From Saccoglossus kowalevskii (Eukaryota > Hemichordata > Enteropneusta > Harrimaniidae), in assembly GCF_000003605.2 (NCBI RefSeq), contig NW_003126883.1:998917-1042638 (forward strand): a DNA stretch of 43,722 bases, written 5' to 3'. Positions 1-11,903 of this stretch are shown here, piece after piece (position 1 is the first letter of the stretch; the number at the start of each line of letters is the position of its first letter). The position numbers were made by a program, and so were the translations under genes. The notes below the pieces were generated by a model. That model saw only the letters and a program-made list of their open reading frames with translations. It searched no databases and had not been told where the DNA came from.

Positions 1-35
<35 letters not shown>
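1..35. repeat. (TA)n microsatellite, cut by window edge
   Basis: Uninterrupted TA dinucleotides run from the first base to position 35, so the real tract is longer and continues outside the window. It is a simple repeat with no coding content. Confidence 0.97.
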
Positions 36-39
<4 letters not shown>

Positions 40-2475
40 TGGCAAATTGTGTGCTAGAAGTAGACGAGCTTATCCAACACAGGAACAAAAGAAGCATTTT
101 ATTCACCTTTGACAGTTTGAATGTGCGCTTCATATCGCGTCATCTCCATCTTAGCTTCGTTGAAACGCGAGATGTTATTGCAAACTCTGATTTCGCTCTA
201 GATATCAGTGGGTCTGTTGGACTTTTTGCCAAGTGTCAATGTATTTCATTGTCTGCATACTGGATAAGTTCTTTCATCGCAGCCCCCAGCCTGCTGGATA
301 ATCACCACGCTTCCCTGTGGGATTCCCTTGTATACGAGTACTTTACTGTTAGACATAGGTCTATGGAAAATATTTTAAGTAAAGTTTGTCTCCTATGGGA
401 CGATGTGTATAAAGCTGTGCATGTTTAAAGCATGGTTGAATGAATTGTTTCTCAATTCCATTTCATCTATTCTCACTCCATTACCAGTACCCAGAAAAAG
501 GCAACATCAAAGAATCAGCAAAACACAGGATTGTTTTAATTTTCACGAATGTATATTGGTACTATGAAATGAAATGTGCACCAATACAAATCCTTGGGGC
601 AGATATAAGGAAAGTTTATGTGAGCACCATTGTTTGTGTACACATATTAACGGATATGTTTACTGTTTAGGTTTGCTTGGAGAACGGGCTAAGGGGCATA
701 TCTCGTCAAACGTGGAGCCAATTTGGCTTTTAAGGAGGTATGCATTTTAGCGTAGAAATTGGCCTCTTTTAACCTTTTAAAACGTTGACAAATATTATCA
801 GCATGGATAAACTTACACGAGCCAAGACGTTTGAGAAGGCACGCGAATAGTTTCGCTGGAGATTTCTATGTCTTCCCAGAGTAAGTGGACAGAAAAGGAA
901 ACCACTTGGCGTAACAGTGGGTAAACATTGTGGGATGTGAAAATGCACATTCAGGTGACTAGCGGCGATACATCAATTACAGCTGATGGGGGAAGGGGCG
1001 ATTTATTTATCAACAACGGGACTGGTATATGTACATCGTTTGCGGGGACCGCGTTGAAAACTTGTAGACACAGTGTTCACGCCCCACCCTTCAGTTGATA
1101 GCAGTCACACGGCATAGACTGTCTAGTGATGCCGAGGTGAATGTGCGTACATAATGGCCAATACAGAGACATATGTCGCATTTCATTACGTGTCACGTTG
1201 CCGTCTCTCTGTTTGTATAATGTACATTTTAACTTGTCTTATTTAACACACCTACTGAATGCTAACTTGTTTCGCAGCTCTTTTTTTGTTTCTTGGGGAA
1301 AAAGGAAAATAAGTGGCAACGCCTCCTCCCCAACTGTATACAAGACTAATTACTAGTGACACAGTCCGCTGTGAAGGACGTATATTGTTCTTCTACAGTG
1401 GTACTCTTTTTGTCAAATTGAGCGAACAAAAGAACAATTGTAGAATGGCAGGATAAACTTCACAGGCGTTACATTGGATGCAAGAAGGGCTTTTCTTAGC
1501 ATCATTGCAATGGCAGCACACGTAATGTGTTCACTCAGTCAAATATGCCAGAAAAGTCCATTTAAGGTGGTGTATGTATGTGTGTGTTGGTAATTTAGTT
1601 TGTTTCGTCAATATCACTGCCTCCTTGCTGATGCAGCGGAAAATAGTCCGAAAATTCTTGAAAGAAGTTGTTTATTTCATCCTGACGTTACGCTCTTTTA
1701 CACTCAAACACTATGCCCAGGTTCGTTGGTTGCTTGTCATGTTACACATTCCACTTAAATGTAATGTCTATATCACTGATTCATATCTTCAAAAGACCAT
1801 TTGCTGAGTCGGACGAATACTTCACCATTGGCGCCATGACAACGCAGCTTCGCGCCACTTCCCCCAAGGTACTAGTACTGTTAAGTCTCAGAAAAAGAAA
1901 GCACCAACAATTTCATCGGTTGCGATTCGCTACAGGTCACCAAACATCCACAACGAGCTGAGTGACAATACAAAATATTATTGCACGTTGGTGTTAAATT
2001 CATATAATCAAAAATAGATAAAACACTGATGTAATAATGTGGCCACAAAATTACACAAATCTACTTTTATTTTCCTGTTGATCCAATGCGGAAATGGGAA
2101 GGTGCAATATGTTCCATATACGAGTTGAATGACCCTCCCCCGACTACCGACGTTACAACGGCTTTAGCAAAACAATATAATTTCCTGTAACAGATGCAGG
2201 GCATTTAACCCGAAAGGGGAAGGACATAAGCATGGACATAAGCATGATTATATATAAAGATATAGCCGGTTATTTGAGAGAAAAAAAAACGAAATACAAT
2301 TTTCAATGTGTGAGAACGGAAATGATTTATGTTTTGCAGTATTTTTATTGATATTTGTTTATATAGTACATGATCATTTCATTGTCACGATAATAATAAT
2401 TCAAGAAAACATAAATACGGCGAGGTGTACCACATTCGCCCGCGCAATGGAAATCGACATATACCGTGAGAAATG
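36..2475. other. Intergenic DNA, no gene supported
   Basis: The longest open frame is 39-428 (+), 129 codons from an ATG directly after the TA tract. Its protein matches no family I recognise, has no signal peptide or repeated motif, and is not far above the length expected by chance in AT-rich DNA. A 12-bp direct tandem repeat (GGACATAAGCAT twice) lies at about 2220-2243. An 8-bp TGGCGCCA palindrome is near 1829. Nothing else stands out. Confidence 0.6.
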
Positions 2476-2538
2476 AGCACTATTTTCCTAAGTGGCGGGT
2501 GACAATGACCTGGGTAAATCCTTTAAGAAAATAGTGCT
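2476..2538. other. Hairpin-forming inverted repeat (possible small-RNA precursor)
   Basis: The left arm (2476-2491, AGCACTATTTTCCTAA) pairs with the right arm (2523-2538, TTAAGAAAATAGTGCT) at 15 of 16 positions, with one C-A mismatch. The loop is 31 nt, and a G-U, a mismatch, a G-C and a G-U just inside the stem could lengthen it. Total length (~63 nt) suits an invertebrate pre-miRNA, but pairing does not continue outward from the stem. I do not recognise the seed of either arm. It could also be a chance inverted repeat or a MITE remnant. Either strand could be transcribed. Confidence 0.35.
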
Positions 2539-2839
2539 GAACTGGGAGATGTATGAATCCGAGAAAGGACGTTTAGATTCCACCCTTGTTGTTGTCATGT
2601 TATAATTTTGTTGTTCTTTTAGTATGATGTAGTTAGACTGTATAGGCCGCGTTACAATACTTACAATACCAGTTCATTAACTATCCCTTCATAACAAGTG
2701 TTTGAAGAGCGGCTTTGCGGACTTAAAAACTGAAGAACAAGACTTGTTCGAAGTGTTTTTACTTCAGCTTTAAGTAACAAAATTGTCCACACCTGTGAGT
2801 TACACGTAATTTGGCGTGAATCTTAAGTTATTACATGCT

Positions 2840-2934
2840 GGATAGTGTCCAAGTGGTTATTGGAGGTAGTGCTTAAATCTGCTTGTTAACATTGCTTATT
2901 TGCAAGGAGGTAATTGGATTCAAATCACTGACCG
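2840..2934 (+). other. tRNA-like sequence (decayed class II tRNA or SINE head)
   Basis: The order of parts follows a class II (Leu/Ser-type) tRNA. A 5' GGATAGT can pair with a 3' ACTGACC at six of seven positions, counting one G-U. A D-arm CCAA-GTGGTTA-TTGG has a perfect 4-bp stem and an A-box-like sequence. Next come an anticodon-arm-like GTAGT/TCTGC, a long variable region, and a B-box-like GGATTCAAATC. The T-stem does not pair well, and the B-box has one extra base compared with GGTTCRANNC. So this is not a functional tRNA gene. It is more likely the head of an old tRNA-derived SINE, or chance resemblance. Confidence 0.35.
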
Positions 2935-5900
2935 TCGTATCAAGTTATTTACAGGGAATGCCTTAAAGGAGTCTGTTCAACATCCACTAAAGCCTGGCAA
3001 TGGCTGAAAATTCATGTGTGTTTTTTTCGTTTCCTTTTCATGAGTAGTTGGTGGGTGTTTACCCTTCACTTAGTAAATGTGTCTCTGTCCTTGCCCACAT
3101 ACCCACCCCTACCGATGAAACGTGTCTCAGCCTAAATAGACTGTATTCATTTACTTTCTTGTTGTTAAAATGTGTTTTAGATAGATCTTTGTCTGAATAT
3201 ATAGTTGAAAACTACATACGTCATCTACTTTTTAAATTCGTGAATTGTCATTTTTTACAAGTGACAAATGACCTTTTCTTCGGTACCGCACGCGATCTTC
3301 TTTCACATTATTCATTTCAAGTTTACACACTTTCATATAAGTGGCAGAAAAACAACACTTTTATAAGGATCTTTTCTCGCTCTGTTCTCTATTGTTTTAT
3401 TGCTTTGGACTTCCTGGGAGCGGCATTAGCTTGCTGGAAGCAAGAAAGGGTCCTGTCAATTGAATAAATCGCCTTGATTGGTGGGCTATTGAAGACGGAT
3501 AGAACTGTTGGCAAAATAGGATCGAGAAGTTGGCTACGGTGCTTTGTTTGGGAGGTTGAAAGGATGCCAATACCGTACACACGAGTTGTCATGAAAAGGT
3601 ACAACTACGGAGCTTGGCAACCTTCATGTGTAATCCATTAAAGTCAAACTCCACCGAGTTATTTTTAAACATCTGTGCTCAAATGAAGTGAGATTTTTTT
3701 TGCATGGTAATTTCACAGATTCGACCAAAACGTCATTTGTGTGAAGTTCTTCGATTCATCACCACAATGTCTGCAGCGTTGTACACGTGGTTGTTTTATT
3801 TTATAGAAAACTGAGTGAATAGACTTGAATATCTCACGTCCATCCTAGTAAACACCACAAAGCCAGCGATGACTGTGTTTACACATAAACATCAGGTAAA
3901 TGGTAACAAAATATTGTAGTTTTACCACGACCCCTGTCAATAGAGCAGTGTTGCTCGACGGAGCTCTCAATTGAGACGCAACAAAACAACTTGCAATGAA
4001 TAGACTTTGCAATTCTTTGAGTACAATATACAAAAAATACACGACTAAATTCAATCGCTCCTTTCACCTCAACGGGGCAGCGTCGAGTCCCGCCATTATA
4101 TGACATCTGCGCAGTAAGCATTCAACAACAGTCATTGTAAATATAGTTTGAATTCAACAACTGTTTTTATTTTCAAGTCTTTTTGTGTGCGTGTTATCGT
4201 TGTTTTTATATATATAGGGGGCTTAAACAGAATTTAAACTTTAAAACGCCTATTTATTCCGAATAATGTTATTCACCCGTTGTGGTCGTTCATGTTATAT
4301 ACCATGGCGTCGTGAATAGACCGACAAGAGCCTGACTCGTTCGTCTTGAGTTCAGATTTAAAACTTAACATTAACAATTTTCTATCCATTTAAATCCAAA
4401 ATTGTTAGACGTTACCAAATCTACATTCATAATTTCGATGTACGTTTTTTTTTTTTTTAAAGAATAGTTAGGCACATTTCACCAATATGCTCAAACTATG
4501 TCTGCTGTTAATGAGATAATTACTTGTTTGTTTTAACAGTATGTATATAAGTCCGTACTGTTTCAAAACGACAACCGTGTTCGTAGTTCATATTGGGGTG
4601 ATAAGAACGGTAATGACAACGCGTGCGAAATCTTTGTCATATTCCAAATAAAGACGTTGTACACGTCAATAATCATTTAGTCTTTACACGTACAAATGAG
4701 TACAGTTTTAAAAGATAACATGCACTATTAAACAATGATCTCGCTATACATGCTGGAGCACGTACGTGGCACATATAACCTTTGAATTTACGGCTATTTA
4801 AATAAAAAAATACACTTCTCAGTTTGACCGTTAAGAAGTTCCCTCGAGTGAAAGTTTAAGGGAGTTTGAGCGACATTCAAGTTCTACTTGAGGATGTTAT
4901 TGAGCGTATTTGCAATGCATTACGGGGGAGACAATCCCATTGAACGTAACGGAAAAATCATAATCTTTGTAAATTCACTAAAATTTTGTTTTGAAATATT
5001 ATGATTTATATCAATTGTACGATTGTTCATGTCTTCGACAAAATGTCTAAATGATATGAAAATTATAACTTTTCAATTATGTCCGAAACTTAGTTTCTCT
5101 GATTAGAAAATGTAATATAAAAAATAGGGAAAGGGGTCAATTTTACTGATGTTTTTGGTAGCATTCGCGTATCCATCTGTTGCTCGTATTGTGACAATAG
5201 TGCAGTTTAAATATTAGAAAGGGATAACACAATATAGCTGTAGTTGCTCAATTGTATTTAATTCCCATTATATGGATTTTAATCGAGCGTTGACAAACAC
5301 ATTTCCACGTTGTTACAGTAAAGTCGCTAGCGTGCTTTCGTGACTGTCCGCTGGAGAATCGTAGTCTCATCGAAGTTTAGGCATTTTTTTCAAAATAATA
5401 AAAATATAAGCTGATTGTGTGGGTAACTACTGCTGATTGCTACGCGAGAAGGCCTAAATAAGGTTACATTTATACTCTATGTTGTGTTAAGTAGTCATGT
5501 ATGTGGATATTATTTTCACAAATAATCGCATTTAAAAGGGCCGCATCTGTTACATTCTTTGCTGCATTGATTTGATAGAATTATTTTTGTGACATATTCT
5601 AGGAATGGTGTCCAAATAGCGGCCATTTTAAGTTACTTGAAAAAAATGGAAACTGTCCTAAATATAAAATGCGTCGATGTTTAATATTAATGGCGTGGGT
5701 TTAAGTAATTACTGACAATGTGTGAACTCGCGAATATTCACACACATCTAAATTATCGATATTTCAGTATTTGAAATTAATCGGACTGGTATGAAAAAAA
5801 GAACAATAACTTCCCGGGTGTACCAGATTTGATTCCCCGGATATCATAACCAATGGGAACGTTACACACTAGTCCCGTCTCTTCGTGTGTGTGTGTGGGG

Positions 5901-6972
5901 GGGGGGGCGCACGATGTATACGTGCCGTTGACATATAGCCGAGGACAGGTCATGTATTCAGTAAAACTCCTTAATACATAGGTGGTCACTCAACCCTAGA
6001 AGGTGACCATAAACACGTAGTATTGTTTCTGCTATAAATGCCCAGTGTCCGTGGTTATTACTTATACACAAAACAAGCAGAGAATAAAATGTAATTCAAA
6101 TGTCGGTATCAAAAGAATGATAAAACGTCAATCACGTCACAAGTGCCCGAGAAATTTCCCGACCATTCTTATCGCCATATGAACCTACAAAAATATTCAG
6201 TTAGTGAAAATGCCGTCGAAAACCCAAACTATAACATTTATATTAACATTAAAAGTCAGCATTAAAATAGTAGTTATTTATACGACGATGGGTATGGTCA
6301 ATTAATTACTGAGTGTGCTTGGTACACCGGTTGTCTTGAACGTCGTGGACACACAATACAACCCCACTAGTCGTGGGAACTCATATCACTGTTAATGTGT
6401 TGTAAAATAATCTAATTGGCAATACAAGAGAGTTATTGAAAATGCACGAAATACGTTTCATTGTTTTAATGTGGGAATATGCTGAGTGATTATATAGTGA
6501 CAACAATATACGGAGAGTGTGATACTGTAGGCATTGAATTCATATGTTAATTGAAAAGATCCACATTACTTGGCAGTAAAATGACTTCAAAGGCATAGCC
6601 AATTAAATTTTGAGTTCATTCTGACCATGGGAACCAACGCCGAATGATCGCCTGTAATAATGGCGATAAGTGTTGAATATACAACATTGTATTAGTTATG
6701 AATATATGAGAGAGGTGTATTGTTGGTCACAGACATGGTGGTTTGATGGTACGCACCTTCAATTCTTGAAAAAGTCGCCATGATTGTGGCGATGTATATA
6801 CTTATGAACGCACTCATTGCATTACTGATGCAAACATATTTCAACCACACATCGAGCCTCGTTATGGAACTGAGAAAGTGAAAATGATATGCGCAATTAA
6901 ATTGTTGAAATTGTATAATATTTACGCATTCGCGTCAACAAATCTGAATCTTGTGGTAACTAAATAAAATAA
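2935..6972. other. Intergenic DNA, no gene supported
   Basis: The longest open frame is 3048-3467 (+, 139 codons), rich in Phe/Leu/Cys, with no recognisable domain and no codon pattern resembling the FoxG gene. A short (GT)n followed by a run of about 10 G lies at about 5886-5907. Poly-T tracts occur near 4447-4459. An ATGGCCGC motif is on the minus strand at 5619-5626. I see no RNA gene or transposon here. Confidence 0.55.
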
Positions 6973-6990
6973 CACGATCGATCGATCGTG
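6973..6990. repeat. 18-bp perfect palindrome built on CGAT repeats
   Basis: CACGATCGATCGATCGTG reads the same on both strands. The centre is a short (CGAT)n run with CAC/GTG ends. A palindrome this long is somewhat unlikely by chance in 44 kb, but its simple-repeat core makes slippage a sufficient explanation. Confidence 0.6.
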
Positions 6991-9900
6991 CGTGGAATGC
7001 AAAATGTGTCTGAATAAAACATAAATAACATTGTCTGGAAGTGTATGTTTCTAGAAGCGGGCTACACAGCTTGGGTGAGCCCTTTGCTATAGCTACCACA
7101 ATGAAAAATCAACAAATGTTGTAAGCATTTGGGTAAAATGTAACGAGGTAAAACGTCACACATACAAACATAACTTTCGCTCCATCTCACCCCGACATAA
7201 CGCAGTCTATCAAACACGATATCGAATGTAACCTGTGGGCAAATAATCGCCGATTGAGTTACGTGTCGCCGCCGATATGGCACTGGCCCCCGTAGAGACA
7301 AACATTTACTGGTATGAGCTGCCGAGCCATAAGTCTGACATTGAAATGCCATGACCACCACCCATATAAATTTCTCAACCAATTTCCTGGTGTGGCCGTC
7401 AGCACCATGGACGGACTGTAACAAGCGTGTGGTAAGATTTGATTCAATCCGACACTTAGACAAGAGGTAGTGAGTAATGGGCGTACAATGCCTTGTTGAC
7501 ATTAGCTGCAGTCAAAGGTTGCAACAACATTGTCCAACCTCTCGATCCACAATCTTGATAGACGGAGTCGATGTCACAACGCATAGTTATATTTCATATC
7601 CAAATAAAAGAGAAAAAAAACATTATATAGTGGTTTATGTATTCAGTTTTCAGGCATCATTTATCCAAGACGGCTGAATGGGGTAGTTATTACTGATTAT
7701 GACTCGTTTGGTCTGTCCAATGCTCTTGTAACTCGTTCCCTGCATATAGTCAATATTTGGACTTGTTTCTGTTTCTTCCAGGTGGCTCAAGTGTAACTTG
7801 CACTGTCATGTGTCATTCAGCATCAGAGTATGTCTCTCAACCGCCCAACAACTTATCCATAGTTGATAATTAACTCAATTTACAAATATTGTGTTCGTTC
7901 GTAAGGTTAAACCCGTTCACATTTCCATCGTTTGTCACTAATCTCAGAGTTATCACCAGACGATTGCTGATTGTGTCACGGAATTAAAACAATCAAGCTA
8001 AGAATAAGTTGAGCGCCGCGTTTGAAATAAGATTCTGGCTACTACATGGCTAAAATACATGTGTCGATCAAATGGGCTTATGTTTTATTCACGTTGAAAT
8101 ATTTATACATATATACCGATAATAATTAAAGCTATGCAACAAAACAGTGACTATGTCCGTGTCCATATAGACAGAAGCCATGTTTAAAAATAACTATAAA
8201 CGGAAATTTCTGTTTAAGTTTTCCCTTCTAGTCTCAATTATTTTTTTTTTTTACTTTATTTGATGTCCAACACGTTCAGTGTCCCTGTAGGAATTCAGAC
8301 GAAAGGCCAATCCAATTCATGGCAAATTGACTGAAAATTACAGCACTGTGTAAACGTGGATCTCCGGGGAACGCGTGAAATTACAGCGTTGCAGGCTTCC
8401 GAATGATCGCTGCGACAATTGCGCAAACAAGCAGACAAAATGCGGAAGATAATTTAGCGGTGGTTTGAAATAAAGTATTAGGCAGGTCGTAATTATCACC
8501 CCCTGCGTTAAGATACCTCGACACAAGTGAACTAGACGGCGAGTACACACCCCCGTTGGTAGGCCACAAAGAACGTGGGTTTAGAACAGCGGTAAGATGC
8601 GCAATAGACGGAGAATGGTTGATCGCCTGCCTAATTACCTCGTTTGTATCGGCACTGTGGATAAGTACCCAATCTCTCGCGCTTCGATGGAGAATTATGG
8701 AGACTTGTGAAAAACTGAATGGGCCATATCTGCAAGTCAAACGTTTAGGCTTCTCTACTTAAACGGCCATTTCACCTGCATTGTTGGCTGTATCTCATCT
8801 TTTAAATTTCGTGTTACGAATGAACAGCTTTAGTGAACTTGCAAGATGTGTAAAACTACTCATTAAAACATACATTACTGGTGGCGTATACACGTGGCTC
8901 AATGTAAAGAGAAAGAAAGAGAGTTACTGCCACGAATACACTGTGTTTTGTCTAATGACAAATTGGGCATCTTTTACGGGGTTAACGTCATTGTGGACGC
9001 AGGGGCGGATGCTACAGAAATGCCGCTTTGGATGGGTTGGGTTACCTCACTGTCTATACGTCCCGTCAGTATTTCAATCAGACGCCGAGAACTTGCAGTA
9101 GAATGTGTCCCATATCGAGTGTAGAGACCTCAAGATTAATTAAAAATGTGATTTAATATACCGGATCACGCAGTAATCTGACTTGTCTTAGTCTCCAAAG
9201 TTAACGCGTATTAAACTGGATCACGTATCACTAACTGGTTGGTTAAGAACAATCTAAGGGGGTCGCTTGCGGCGAATGGCAAACAAATCAAAATAAACCT
9301 AAAATGTCTCGTTCTTACGGAGAACTCAAAGCTTTGATTTTAAGTCATGTTCAGAAAGAAATAAGTTACAGTCAATATTATTCTCAGCAATCACAGCTTT
9401 GATAACGATACAATGCCATTTAAAATAGTTAATTCCTAAATATCTATACCGATACATAAACGGAAGCGACCACTCGGAAGACGGCGATGTTAACAGAGTG
9501 TAAAGGTCATGGCTGTACTTAACGTGCTCGAGGACGGTTTTCAATAATGGGTAGCATTTTAGATAATATGAGAACGGTGTACAACGTTGCCAGCGAAAAC
9601 AGTTCAGGAATGCGTTTTAAATCAGGATGCATTCGCTGTTAAAATATGAAAACGTGCTGAATTAGCCATTTTCCTTTTCCTATTTGTGGCAGTCAGAGTC
9701 GACGTGGAATAAGATCATAGTGTGCTTTGATTTTGAGTTATAACTCATACCGTTTTCTGTTTAATATCAATCTGTAATGTTTGTCCTCTACGTCTGGGAT
9801 ATGTTGGCAAACAAATGATAGGCACAGTCAGCGACGATGATGCGATGAGACAAGGCATCTCAAACAACAGCGTTGCTGTCTGCGGTCTCCCACTGTGGGG

Positions 9901-11469
9901 ACTCCACACCATTTCCAATATAGGCAAATACTCATAAATGATCTAAATGTACATTTCACGAGTACATGCCTACTAGTCGACAGTTCAAGAATAATTCGTT
10001 TTGGAATTGAAAAGAGATGACACAATAAAAAATAAATTTAATCTATTTTTCATAAGGGTCCCGCTATGCACCCACTGGCGGCCATTCAATCTATTGCGAT
10101 AGACTGTTAACTACACGGTAAATAGAACCCATTGAGGCAATGGCGTGAACACTAATGAACAAAAAACACGAAAAGCGATTGAACGATGTCTATCTTGTCC
10201 CCGAGATTCATCAGTTCCAATCACCGTCCGTTATTGCCATTCAAACGATATCTCCATTATTGGCGGCTACAGGTAACACCAGGGGGCCAGACTGCAATAC
10301 CAACGTAAAGAGAATTAAAATTATATTTAATCTCCGAATGCGATGTCTCACAGCGCATGCAATTCCACTAAAGGAAATGGATCTCCGCAAAAGGCTTCTC
10401 AGGCTTTCATCAATATTTGGAAACATCTCTCATAGTCAAAGAATGGGTGGGATAAAAGAGAAGATGTAGCAAAAGCGGAGTATTTATTACTCAACGGCTA
10501 CTTCCGGGGTACCTGTCTTAATAGAAAAAAAACACATCTGATACGCAAGCATTCAACACACATACGTACACTCAATATAAAAAAAAACTAAATATAATTT
10601 CGTTTACGTGTTATATTTTCTCGTGTAATCAAAACGATTTCACAACATCTTAACAATATACATAGGGATAGAGTATTATTTTCTATCTCAATACAAAAAA
10701 TATCAATACATTTTGCTCTCTAGTGCGGATTTGTGTTAACAATGAATAACACCATGTTCAGGAAATAGCGGTTATATTTGGTAGATTGTAAACAAAAATA
10801 ACCCAACATGGCGTTTGTATACAAGTGTTTCCGGTTGGTTACAATCATCTTCCACCAACTGTTATTGTTCATATTTATGAAACCTACACCGTCTACGCCA
10901 ACAGAACATATTTTTTCGTTATTGAAATTAAACATTATTTACTGAATGGGCAAGAAATCATCTGAGTCTTATCGGCAAACAAGGTGCGCATCTAAAATCG
11001 GTGATTACCAATTGTAATATAACGCGATAATAAACGTCAAGGTTTCGTTGAGAGGGCGATATTATCAGCCCCCCTGGATAAATAGAAAATGGCAGTGATA
11101 TAGTTTTGAAAATTTCAACAACAACCCAAAAAAATCACATTTGGTTCACAGTTAATTTTCTCGCATTACAGTATAGACGGATTTACAGTAATGCAATGAA
11201 CAAGGTGAACTGCTACCAAATGTGGTATGACGGTTTAAGAAATAAATAGTGTCTATTTCAGTGTAATTTTCAACGATTCCGTACGTTCACACCGATGGTA
11301 TCATGTGTATTCTCCACCCAATCACAATATTGAGGTTTTCCGCCATTTTGATGTATTGTGAAATCCTCCCCCACAAAAATGAGATACTCGTTATTTTGTC
11401 GAAAATTCATTTTGTTTTGTTTTTTAATATGTACATACAGATAGTCAAAATGCAATCATGGAAGCCAAA
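6991..11469. other. Intergenic DNA downstream of FoxG, no gene supported
   Basis: Open frames at 7062-7502 (-, 146 codons) and 8381-8740 (-, 119 codons) have no recognisable domain. The second falls in a somewhat GC-richer block (about 8.35-9.12 kb). A minus-strand ATGGCCGC is at 10078-10085, and a YY1-like CAAAATGGCGG (minus) is near 11340. Several A-rich and T-rich runs are present. No transposon or RNA gene was recognised. Confidence 0.5.
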
Positions 11470-11473
11470 ATGT

Positions 11474-11479
11474 TTTATT
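11474..11479 (-). terminator. Candidate FoxG poly(A) signal (AATAAA)
   Basis: TTTATT on the plus strand reads AATAAA on the FoxG strand, about 425 nt past the stop codon. It is the first canonical hexamer I find downstream of the CDS. That would give a 3' UTR of roughly 0.45 kb. The hexamer is common in AT-rich DNA, so transcript data are needed to place the real end. Confidence 0.4.
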
Positions 11480-11710
11480 TCAGCGTCCTTGATTGACGGA
11501 GCCAACTGAAACAAGCCACACTGCATGTAATACACAAATAGCAACAGGTATGCTTCCAACACTGAGACGAAATATTGTGTTTGCAATTTGAAATAAAATA
11601 TAAAAGACGAAATTCGTAAAAGTATGTTTTATAGAATTGCACATTTGTTCCCTCCCGATGAATGTGTCCAATGTAATTAGCGCTAGAAATTGTACATACT
11701 CCCAATCACA

Positions 11711-11744
11711 ATATAAATATATATATATATAATATAGATATATA
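11711..11744. repeat. AT-dinucleotide tract in the putative FoxG 3' UTR
   Basis: An imperfect (AT)n tract interrupted by AATATAGAT lies about 160-190 nt downstream of the FoxG stop codon, between the stop and the candidate poly(A) signal. It is likely length-variable between individuals. Confidence 0.8.
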
Positions 11745-11903
11745 CAAAACATGCAAACCATAAATAAGCATTTGTTGTCCAGCATGATGAATCTATTATA
11801 AAAATCTATTATATAGTGTATTATTGCTATGATAATGTCCTTGTCTAGTTGAGTTTTGTGTCAAGTTGCTTTCAAGTAGTCCGGTGTTATCATGAATTTG
11901 AAT

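Noticed and set aside
39-428. 129-codon frame at the left edge as a gene or exon
   Set aside because: No domain, no homologue recognised, no clear splice or promoter context; left as chance.
834-850. AAGGCACGCG, a 10-nt match to the mature miR-124 core
   Set aside because: The match stops after ten bases and the sequence 30-60 nt on either side cannot fold into a precursor hairpin.
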